The notes under the pieces: generated by a model | The model's database searches: none | What the model was told of the DNA's origin: nothing | The model's input: only the letters and a program-made list of their open reading frames with translations | Shown here: in pieces, positions 51,893-59,900 of the stretch | How positions within the stretch are numbered: position 1 is the stretch's first letter | Layout: every line of letters starts with the position of its first letter | Made by a program: the position numbers and the translations under genes | DNA from: Nitrosomonas sp. Nm34 | GTDB taxonomy: Bacteria; Pseudomonadota; Gammaproteobacteria; Burkholderiales; Nitrosomonadaceae | NCBI RefSeq assembly: GCF_900113925.1 | Contig: NZ_FORD01000002.1 | Coordinates: forward strand, 62,001-126,000 | Length of the DNA: 64,000 nt | Direction: 5' to 3'

Positions 51893-51913
51893 CCCCATCA
51901 CAAGAGAATGGGG
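51893..51913 (+). terminator. Short hairpin, possible terminator remnant
   Basis: CCCCAT (51893-51898) pairs with ATGGGG (51908-51913), followed by TTAGCTTATT. It resembles the hairpin after lpdA at 44058 and abuts mobile element copy D. The T content after it is low. Confidence 0.3.
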
Positions 51914-51920
51914 TTAGCTT

Positions 51921-52021
51921 ATTCCATTTCTAATCAAAACTGACTTTATCGACTTCACCTTGCGTATGATTGGTACTGTCTGCGGCTCGCCTTCGCGTCA
52001 TGTCTGATTTAGAACTGGAAT
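51921..52021 (-). mobile_element. MITE-like inverted-repeat element, copy D
   Basis: This 101 bp element runs from attccatttctaatcaaaac to ctgatttagaactggaat, and its interior is the reverse complement of copies B and C (ctgcggctcgccttcgcgtc). It faces copy C, the two framing a 314-base stretch that contains DnaA-box repeat copy 1. No ORF inside. Confidence 0.82.
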
Positions 52022-52264
52022 TACAGCGACATAGGGCATCAGCATCTCTACCAGAAATTCTGCTTGATAACCGCATAGTGCAAGGTATCAGCCCCCTTAA
52101 ACAATGGAGGTTCCTTGCTTGCATTAGGGTATGAATTCTACTGCCGGTTATGCTGCCTTATGCGTAAATGTCGTGCATTGCAGCCTGAATAATTCAAGTG
52201 GCATTCTTATGTATGCTTACAAGGATACTCTAAATCAACCACTAGGTCCGGAAATCTATACTTT

Positions 52265-52354
52265 TTGCCTATTTTTGAGGCAGCCTGAATAAATATGATT
52301 CCTCCTCAACATAAGGTAGTTATCCACAATCTTATCCCCGAAAAATGTGGATAC
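52265..52354 (+). repeat. DnaA-box repeat, copy 2
   Basis: This is a more diverged copy of the unit at 51726 and 53334, about 90 bp, same orientation. Nonamers: ttatccaca (52320-52328, a perfect DnaA consensus), ttatccccg (52332-52340) and reversed tgtggatac (52346-52354). The upstream half keeps cctgaataaat and cataag. A fragment gcagcctgaata also occurs at 52180. Confidence 0.75.
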
Positions 52355-52671
52355 CAATTAGGAATAAATAACCTCGAAATGTGTTTTTTATGACCACTCA
52401 GGCTATCTCACTCCATCGGCTATTATGGCTATTTTTTCCGCTTATGCCTGCCTACGTGTTTACACGTATTTTATCCATCAAGGTAACTCGATAAACTGTT
52501 GAGGTACAAATATTACTAAAGAATATTTATTTTCCCTAATGACATGTGCTAATCGACAGGTGGTAGTGAATGGGTGGCACCAGAAGTTGAGACACAAAAA
52601 GCGGAAATGCTCAATCTCACGGTTGAGGCCAAGCTCGCCTGAACGACATTTCACATATGGAGGAGGCAATC

Positions 52672-52893
52672 ATGATGCATAAACTACTCAGATTAATCGT
52701 TATCTTGCTGGCGCTAAGCCCTTTGACTGGCTGCTGGCTGTTGGCTGGTGCGGGCGCGGCTGGGGGCGCCTACGAGTATAAGCACAAGGATCAGCTGGAT
52801 AAGCTGGAAGCAGACTTCAAGGCAGGTAAAATGACCCGCGATGAGTATTTAAAGCGGAAACAGGAGATCGAGAAGGGCTCATTACTCTATTGA
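52672..52893 (+). CDS. Small lipoprotein with SHOCT-like C terminus
   Basis: This 73-residue protein starts at the ATG at 52672, with a strong GGAGGAGG ribosome site five to six bases upstream. It has a hydrophobic signal peptide and lipobox LTGC (Cys at about 22), a Gly/Ala-rich segment, then KLEADFKAGKMTRDEYLKRKQEIEKGS. That segment has the pattern of a SHOCT domain (short C-terminal helical oligomerisation motif). Length and layout match small lipoproteins of unknown function in beta- and gammaproteobacteria. It stands alone in a repeat-rich region. Confidence 0.8.
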   Translation: MMHKLLRLIVILLALSPLTGCWLLAGAGAAGGAYEYKHKDQLDKLEADFKAGKMTRDEYLKRKQEIEKGSLLY

Positions 52894-53239
52894 TGTGGCC
52901 ACTGACTATGTTTTCCGGTATTTGCTTTGCGCGCAGAAGTTATAAGTCTGAGAAATCTCCGCAAATAGAGAGTGTTTGAACAAATGAATGAAATTGAGAG
53001 TAAAAATTAACTCACATACCCATGGCATCAAGTACGATGGGACAGCAAGTTAGCCTGAAACCAATTGATTTTCTAGCAGGCGGTTGGAAAATGTATCCGA
53101 AGCAATCGATGATAAACAAAAACAGGCGAGAAAAGCGGAGCTTATCTCTGATAAACGAGCATTTTGAGCCTGTACCTAATCTCATGACGACATCGCGGCG
53201 GAAACATAACTGGTTTTTCAGCAAACTGCTGCATGATAT

Positions 53240-53276
53240 AAAAAATCCTGGAGAGTGGTCGATTTAACTCTCCGGG
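53240..53276 (-). terminator. Leftward intrinsic terminator with no obvious gene
   Basis: CCTGGAGAGT (53247-53256) pairs along its whole length (one G-T) with ACTCTCCGGG (53267-53276) around a ten-base loop. On the minus strand the hairpin is followed by ATTTTTTATA, a good Rho-independent terminator. On the plus strand there is no T-run. No leftward gene is seen within the next 500 bases. Confidence 0.6.
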
Positions 53277-53333
53277 TTAGAAAGGAACATCAAAGTAAGT
53301 TTCTTTCATTTTTTGCCCAAAATAACAAATCCC

Positions 53334-53424
53334 TTAGCCTCTTTTTAAAGCACTCGGAATAAACATTACGCTTCTGTGACATAAAGCAGTTACCCACAGC
53401 CTTATCCACGAAATTTGTGGATAA
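53334..53424 (+). repeat. DnaA-box repeat, copy 3
   Basis: This 91 bp unit is the partner of copy 1. Nonamers: ttacccaca (53390-53398), ttatccacg (53402-53410), and reversed tgtggataa (53416-53424). As in copy 1, ttatccac and gtggataa make a perfect 8 bp stem. The spacing between boxes is identical in the three copies. Confidence 0.8.
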
Positions 53425-53501
53425 TCCGGATGAATTGATAAAAACGAGTAGATCATTTCAATAAGCCGTTTACCGTTTGCAGTAACCATGTCGAACCGCT
53501 C

Positions 53502-53605
53502 ATTCTATTTCCAATTCTAGCCTGACGCTGCAGCCTTTTCCTTGTCATATTGTGATGCATATTGTTTGTGGCCGTTTTTGTAAATGCTATATTGGATTGA
53601 GGCAA
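53502..53605 (-). mobile_element. Probable decayed copy (E) of the MITE-like element
   Basis: From attctatttccaattc the sequence can be aligned to copies A and D over roughly 100 bases. Over one 32-base stretch I count 22 identities to the consensus, and further on attgtttgtggccg parallels actgtctgcggctcg. Many differences are C to T. The right end is not clear. Confidence 0.4.
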
Positions 53606-53817
53606 CCGATGAAGCAAAAATTTAACAATCCATTTGGCTAAATGAATATTCCTCGAAGTGCAGGAAATGATGGGGCATGATTATTCCTATTCCAGAGAAA
53701 GATAAAGTAATGAAGGAATAAGATAAAAGCTAAGATTCTCTGAATATGATTATAAGATGATAAATGATTTGTAAAGTGCAGGTGTAATAGCATAGCTCAG
53801 TTATAACGGAGATCTTC

Positions 53818-54219
53818 ATGGATTATGAACGCCTGCAACAACGTATTACCGATTACCTCAAGGCATTGCATCAACTGGAAAGAGCGGCTCGTCAACCCGA
53901 GGATGAATTCATACGTGACTCAGTGATACAACGCTTTGAGTTTACCTATGAGCTTGCTTGGAAAATGCTGAAACTGCGGCTCGAGGCAGAAGCCATCATA
54001 GCTGCAACACCGCGCCAAGTACTGCAAGAGGCTCTACAAGCAGGATTTATTCAAGATGGAAATGCCTGGAGTCAATTGCAAAGTCATCGTAATCTAACCA
54101 GTCACACGTATGATCAAACATTGGCGCAAAGGGTTTACCACTATATCATTAACCAAGGCCTGGCCTTGTTTCAGCAGCTGGCGGAGGCGGCCAAGACATG
54201 GCAGACGAATATTCAATGA
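53818..54219 (+). CDS. HEPN toxin of a HEPN-MNT pair (HI0074 family)
   Basis: This 133-residue helical protein of the HI0074 / nucleotidyltransferase-substrate-binding family belongs to the HEPN superfamily. It carries the Rx4H RNase motif with the following Tyr: Arg91, His96 and Tyr98 in SHRNLTSHTYDQ. In studied HEPN-MNT systems the HEPN protein is an RNA-cutting toxin and the Tyr is AMPylated by the MNT antitoxin. FIRDSVIQRFEFTYELAWKM is the family signature in the first half. The ATG at 53818 lies 12 bases after a weak GGAG. It overlaps the MNT gene downstream. Confidence 0.9.
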   Translation: MDYERLQQRITDYLKALHQLERAARQPEDEFIRDSVIQRFEFTYELAWKMLKLRLEAEAIIAATPRQVLQEALQAGFIQDGNAWSQLQSHRNLTSHTYDQTLAQRVYHYIINQGLALFQQLAEAAKTWQTNIQ

Positions 54220-54539
54220 CTTTCGGATTGGCACCGGCCATTGTGGCTGATTTTCATCGGATATTCAGGCATTATTCCGAAATCGAACGCGTCCTTATTT
54301 TTGGCTCACGTGCCAAAAACACCTACAAAGACAGCTCAGACATCGATCTGGCTGTCACTGCCCCGACTATGACCGACAATACTTTCGCCCAATTATGGAA
54401 CGCAATCGATGACTTGCCTCTCGTGTTCAAGGTGGATCTGCTGCACTGGGACAAGCTCACTGATGAACGGCTTAAGACTAAAATTCTGAGAGAAGGGCAG
54501 TTATTTTATTCCTTAGAGCAGCAGGTGAGAAGCGAATAG
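54198..54539 (+). CDS. MNT-type nucleotidyltransferase antitoxin
   Basis: This 113-residue minimal nucleotidyltransferase has the catalytic GSx10DxD motif at Gly36-Ser37 to Asp48 and Asp50 (LIFGSRAKNTYKDSSDIDLA). It is the expected partner of the upstream HEPN gene and would neutralise it by adding AMP to its Tyr98. The start at 54198 (overlap 22 bases, GGAGG upstream) and an ATGA-type start at 54216 are both possible. The pair lies 350 bases before the WYL-cas locus, in what looks like a defence region. Confidence 0.9.
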   Translation: MADEYSMTFGLAPAIVADFHRIFRHYSEIERVLIFGSRAKNTYKDSSDIDLAVTAPTMTDNTFAQLWNAIDDLPLVFKVDLLHWDKLTDERLKTKILREGQLFYSLEQQVRSE

Positions 54540-54890
54540 ATCACTCTCATCTTCTAACCTGACCTTGTCAATTTATCCTTGCCCTGCTTGTTATCTGAAT
54601 CTGCGTGGCCGTCTCTATGAATATTGAGTCACCCACTTCATGACCATGAAAATGGATATGGCATACAGGAATCATTGAATTTCAGCTTCCTTGGTCTGAG
54701 TCATGACAAACGATATAAAATGACAATCGGATGATAGATTTACTCAATGGCGGTAGTATGATGATAGACTATTGTGCTATTCATTATCTTGTGGCGTCAC
54801 AGGAGCAAAGCCTCGTTAAAGCGCGTAAACAGGTTATTTTGAGTATTAAATAATTATGCGGTAATAATAAAAATAAAAAGTAAGTCCCGT
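54540..54890 (+). promoter_or_regulatory. Intergenic region upstream of the WYL regulator, no gene seen
   Basis: About 350 bases without a credible ORF. The last 60 bases are strongly AT-rich (attaaataattatgcggtaataataaaa), suitable for a promoter of the WYL gene, but I cannot assign -35 and -10 boxes with confidence. No repeat of CRISPR type is present. Confidence 0.35.
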
Positions 54891-55859
54891 ATGGATCACC
54901 TGCAGCGTATATACAAATTACATCAAATATTGACTAATTGTCGATTCCCCGTTTCAAGGAAAACACTCGAAGAAAGGCTTGAATGCTCACCTGCCACGGT
55001 CAAGCGTTTGATTGATGAATTGCGGTTGTACTTTAACGCACCGCTAGCATACAACCGAAAACACAACGGCTATGTTTACGATACCCGGGAGGAAGCAATC
55101 TTCGAATTACCCGGACTCTGGTTCAATGCCAATGAACTGTATGCTCTGTTAACCGTGCAGCAGTTACTGCAGCAAACCCAACCCGGCTTGCTGGATGATT
55201 ACCTCAAACCGATCAAAAATCGCCTCGAAAAAATTCTCACCACCGTGCAGCTTAATAAGGATGAAATTGCCAAGCGTATCCGTATTCTACGGATGACAGC
55301 AAGGAATGCTGCCAGCGAACACTTCCAGTCTGTAGCCAGCGCCTTGCTGCAAAGAAAACGGCTGCACATCCACTATCATGGGCGCAGCGACGATCAAACC
55401 AGCCAACGCGAGGTTTCGCCGCAGCGGCTGACTCATTATCGTGACAACTGGTATCTGGATGCCTACTGCCACAAACGGAATGCGCTGCGCAGCTTTGCTG
55501 TCGACCGCATCCGCGTATGCCATCCACTCGATCAGGTTGCGCTCGAATTCGATGAGATCGAACTCGATGCTCATTTCGCCTCCAGCTATGGCATTTTTGC
55601 TGGTCAGCCGCAAGCAACCGCCGTGCTGCTTTTTTCTCCCGAACGTGCCCGCTGGGTAGCCGATGAACAATGGCACCCCCAGCAACGAGGCAAACTGTTA
55701 CCCGATGGCAGCTATGAATTACGCATCCCTTATGCTGATAGCAAAGAACTCGTGATGGATATTCTGAAACATGGGGCGGGTGTGGAAGTATTGGAGCCTG
55801 TGGCATTACGACAGGAAGTCATCAATCGGTTGCAAGCAGCGATCGAGAAATATTGTTAG
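54891..55859 (+). CDS. WYL-domain transcriptional regulator
   Basis: This 322-residue regulator has an N-terminal winged helix-turn-helix at about 1-60 (RIYKLHQILTNCRFPVSRKT, then SPATVKRLIDELR), a WYL domain at about 140-215 (RLHIHYHGRSDD... HYRDNWYLDAYCHKRNALRSFAVDRI), and a C-terminal WCX extension to the end. WYL proteins bind nucleic-acid ligands and often control CRISPR-Cas or other defence loci. It is 91 bases upstream of cas1 on the same strand, so it probably regulates this I-F operon. Direction of control (repressor or activator) cannot be read from sequence. Confidence 0.92.
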   Translation: MDHLQRIYKLHQILTNCRFPVSRKTLEERLECSPATVKRLIDELRLYFNAPLAYNRKHNGYVYDTREEAIFELPGLWFNANELYALLTVQQLLQQTQPGLLDDYLKPIKNRLEKILTTVQLNKDEIAKRIRILRMTARNAASEHFQSVASALLQRKRLHIHYHGRSDDQTSQREVSPQRLTHYRDNWYLDAYCHKRNALRSFAVDRIRVCHPLDQVALEFDEIELDAHFASSYGIFAGQPQATAVLLFSPERARWVADEQWHPQQRGKLLPDGSYELRIPYADSKELVMDILKHGAGVEVLEPVALRQEVINRLQAAIEKYC

Positions 55860-55951
55860 TACATGGTCATATTTTGAGCTAGTACATAAGGTATTCTGCA
55901 AAATATTAAACGCTAGTTATTTTCTAGATCATAAGAGTATAGATACTGCCA

Positions 55952-56941
55952 ATGGAACCAATTACAGATTTGAAAGCAATACTCCATTCCAAGCGAGCGA
56001 ACATTTATTACCTTGAAAAATGTCGCGTCATGCAAAAAGACGGTCGAGTGCTTTATCTAACGGAAACAAAAGATGAAAATCTTTATTGGAACATTCCGAT
56101 TGCAAACACTACTGTGATCTTATTGGGAACGGGAACATCCATTACCCAGGCCGCCATGCGCATGTTAGCAAGCGCTGGAGTACTGGTTGGTTTCTGCGGT
56201 GGTGGAGCAACGCCGTTATTATCAGGTAACGAAATTGAGTGGCTTACCCCGCAAAGCGAATATAGGCCTACGGAATACGTGCAAGGCTGGCTAAGTTTCT
56301 GGTTCGACGATTCCAAACGATTATGTGCCGCAAAAACTTTTCAGAAAGCCCGCCTTGATTACATCAAACGCATTTGGGATAAAGACCGCGAACTCAAAAG
56401 CGAGAACTTTTTTATTGACGACCTCATAATCAGCTCAGCTATGGAGAGCTATGTAATTCAAATTGAAACTGCAGAGAAAGTCGGCGATTTGTTGCAACGC
56501 GAAGCGCTGCTGACTAAACAATTGTACCGCTATGCCGCCAAAGTCACCCATTTCGGTGATTTTACTCGTGACCATCAGGCTGCTGATTTCGCCAATGGCT
56601 TTTTGAACCACGGTAATTACCTGGCGTATGGCTTGGCTGCCAGTACTCTGTGGGTATTGGGCATCCCGCACGGCTTCGCTGTCATGCACGGCAAAACCCG
56701 GCGTGGTGCATTGGTGTTCGACGTCGCTGATTTGGTCAAAGACGCTATCGTATTGCCCTGGGCGTTTGTTTGTGCCAAAGAGAAGATGAGCGAGCAGGAA
56801 TTCCGCCAGCAATGCTTACAGAAATTCACCGAACACAAAGCCTTGGATTTCATGTTCGAGCAAGTCAAGCAACAAGCTATTCAAAACACTGAATTCTCTC
56901 TCCCTCTAGGAGAGGTTAAGGGTGAGGAGAAACACCCATGA
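55952..56941 (+). CDS. cas1: CRISPR-associated integrase Cas1, type I-F
   Basis: Cas1 with the Cas2 part of Cas2-3 inserts new spacers. The 329-residue protein is clearly type I-F: LHSKRANIYYLEKCRV at the start, IPIANTTVILLGTGTSITQA, VLVGFCGGGATPLLSG, WLTPQSEYRPTEYVQGW. Active-site residues fit Glu184 (LQREALLTKQ), His246 (AVMHGKTRRG) and Asp257/Asp260 (LVFDVADLVKD). The last 17 residues (from about FSLPLGEVKGEEK) are encoded by a low-complexity sequence found widely as an intergenic repeat and do not look like normal Cas1. It overlaps cas2-3 by ATGA. Confidence 0.97.
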   Translation: MEPITDLKAILHSKRANIYYLEKCRVMQKDGRVLYLTETKDENLYWNIPIANTTVILLGTGTSITQAAMRMLASAGVLVGFCGGGATPLLSGNEIEWLTPQSEYRPTEYVQGWLSFWFDDSKRLCAAKTFQKARLDYIKRIWDKDRELKSENFFIDDLIISSAMESYVIQIETAEKVGDLLQREALLTKQLYRYAAKVTHFGDFTRDHQAADFANGFLNHGNYLAYGLAASTLWVLGIPHGFAVMHGKTRRGALVFDVADLVKDAIVLPWAFVCAKEKMSEQEFRQQCLQKFTEHKALDFMFEQVKQQAIQNTEFSLPLGEVKGEEKHP

Positions 56942-59900
56942 TGGTCACTTTTGTCAGCCAATGTGAGAAAAAAGCTCTCAACCGTACACGTCGCGTGCTC
57001 GACGCTTTCGCCAACCGCATCGGTGACAGAGTTTGGCAAACCGTTATTACCGAGGACGGGCTGATCGCTGTCAAAACCCTATTACGCAAAACCGCCACCA
57101 AAAATACTGCCGTAGCTTGCCACTGGATACGGTCGAGAAGCCGCAACGAATTGGTTTGGATTGTTGGGAATCGTAATCGCTTCAATCCCGAGGGGATTGT
57201 GCCAGTGAATAGTACTCAGAAGAATTTTCTCAACTGCCATTGGGAAAATAATTGGACTTATCTACCTGCCATCAAAGCATTGGTAGCTGTTGCTGCTTTA
57301 TTGCACGATTGGGGCAAGGCTACTGCGTTGTTCCAAAGCAAACTGAGAACTGCTACGGCTAAGAGTGATCCACTACGCCATGAATGGATTTCTTGTTTGT
57401 TATTGAATGCTTTGGTTCGGCAAACAGAAAATACCGACGAAGCGTGGCTTCGCTTAATAAGCGAAGGTATTTGGGACGAAAAAGTTTTGAAAAATACGGT
57501 GGCCGTCCACTGCAAAAATCCGTTGGTGGATTTACCACCGATTGCGCAATTAGTGGGCTGGTTGATTATGAGCCATCATCGTTTACCGGGTCGACAAAAA
57601 CCAGGTGAAGAATCTGGACAGAAACGAGAAAGCCTGTCGAGAATGCTGAAAAGCCTGACAGCCGACTGGGGTTACCAAAATATGCAGGATGACGAGAAAC
57701 GCCTGAGTGCCTGTTTCGAGTTTCCCGAAGGCTTACTCTCTCAATCCGTATCTTGGCTGAAACAACTGAGAAAATGGTCAGCTAAGTTATTGCAAGCCCA
57801 AGCGCAAATTCAGTCTTTACTGGAAAATGGCACTTACCGATTATTGCTGCATCATGCCAGACTTTGTCTGATGCTGGGAGACCATTATTACTCATCTTGT
57901 CAGGCCGACTCGGAATGGAAAACAGCAATTAGCTTGTACGCTAACACAGACAAACACGGCCTAAAACAAAAACTAGACGAACATTTGGTACGAGTCGGCG
58001 AACAGGCATTAAAAATCAGTCAAACCCTGTCGCGTTTCAGTAGTGAGATGGATCTAGCTTACGACATCAAAAGTCTAAAACAAAAAAGCCCGGCTGGGTT
58101 CGAATGGCAAGATAAGGCTGTAGACGGCATCGCACGTTTTAAATCCCAATACGAGGCTTTAAGGGAACAAGGTTACGGTTGGTTCGTGGTGAATATGGCA
58201 AGTACCGGTAGTGGCAAAACCGTTGCCAATGCCAAAATTATGCGCGCCTTGTCGGATGACAGCAATAGTTTACGTTACATCTTGGCTCTTGGTTTGCGTA
58301 CATTAACCTTGCAAACCGGCAACGAATACCGCACCCGAATCGGCCTGACCAATGACGAATTGGCTGTGCTAATCGGCTCCGCAGCTGTCAAAGAATTGTA
58401 TGACAAAACCGTACGCGAAAAAGACCAGCCACCCAGTTTTGAAGAATTGGGTTCCGAATCCTTGGAACAGCTGCTCGCCGAGGATCTGGATTATCGTGAT
58501 ATGCCGAGTGCCGAATTTCTTGATGTCTTGTTTCCCAAAAACAAACCAAAACTGGCTGAGAAGCACAAGGCTTTTCTCTACAAACCGGTACTAGCTTGCA
58601 CGATAGATCATATCATCGCCGCCACCGAAACGTTGCGTGGGGGCAAGTATATTTTGCCTTGTCTGCGGCTACTGTCGTCTGATCTGGTGATCGATGAAGT
58701 TGACGATTTCGATGGCACCGATCTGATCGCTATTGGCCGCCTAATTCATTTAGCCGGCATGTTGGGCCGCAAAGTCATGATCTCCTCGGCCACTATTCCC
58801 CCCAATTTGGCTGAAGGCTTTTTCAACACCTATCAAGCGGGCTGGCGGCTGCATAGCTACTTTAAAAATGCTTACGTGACAGTCGCTTGCGCTTGGATCG
58901 ATGAGTTCGGCATTCAAACTGAACAAGTGGATAACCCAGAATCGGAAAACCGTTGCCGGTTATATCAAAACGCCCACCGGAAATTCATCGGCAAACGGGT
59001 TGCCAATTTGCAAAAGCAAATGGTCAAACGCAAAGCCATGATCGTGCGTTGCGATGAGTTGTTAACCAATAAAAACGACTCGTTAACGCAACGACATCAT
59101 TACTTTGACAAAATCAAACAAACCGTTGAGCAGTTGCATACCCATCACCACACCATCGATACCAAAACTGGCAAACGAGTATCTTTTGGCGTGATACGCA
59201 TGGCGAACATTGCACCTTGTGTCGCGTTGGCGCAATACTTGTTACAAGCTGGTTGGAGAGATAATATTGCACCGAAGATTATGGTTTACCACAGCAGCCA
59301 AGTGCTGTTACTGCGCGCCACGAACAAGAAAAACATCTAGATAGTGTTCTAAAACGCAAGGAAAAAGTGGGCGAAGCGCCAAAGGCCTTCGAGGATGCAG
59401 TTATCCGCAAACATTTGGACTATACCGAAACTGACGATGTGTCATTCATTTTGGTGGCGACGCCAGTGGAAGAAGTCGGGCGCGATCATGATTTCGATTG
59501 GGCGATTATCGAACCGTCGTCTTTTCGTTCCATCATTCAATTGGCAGGACGCGTCCTGCGCCATCGCTGTCTCAATGTGGACATCGAGTACGCTAATATC
59601 GCCGTCATGCAATACAACCTGAAAGCCCTACGCCAAAGTAATGGCCCTGCCTATTGTCGACCTGGCTATGAAAATGCCAAAAGCTTGAAGCTAATTTCTC
59701 ATGATTTATGCCAATTGATCGACGAAGCTGCCCTGAATAAAGCCGTCAATGCAATTCCCCGCATTCAACGACCAGAAAAGTTGCAGCCCAAACAACGCTT
59801 AGCCGACCTGGAACATGAAGCCATACATAAAAGCCTGACCGACTATCAACAAAAAGGCCCGCAAGCCTTGCAAGCATGGTTAAGCGAAAACTGGTGGTTG

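Noticed and set aside
52478..52669. 63-codon ORF on the minus strand
   Set aside because: Composition is untypical, there is no ribosome site, and the plus strand of the same stretch contains a better protein-like remnant and the ribosome site of the lipoprotein gene.
53022..53267. 81-codon ORF on the plus strand (MASSTMGQQVSL start)
   Set aside because: No convincing ribosome site, no recognisable domain, basic and low in hydrophobic core, and overlapped by a terminator hairpin. Another frame of the same DNA (ENVSEAIDDKQKQARKAEL) looks more protein-like but has no start. Possibly a remnant; not called.
51505..53605. CRISPR array in the repeat-rich region
   Set aside because: The repeats are about 90-100 bp, only three to five copies, and hundreds of bases apart. 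They lack the roughly 28 bp repeat / 32 bp spacer rhythm of type I-F.
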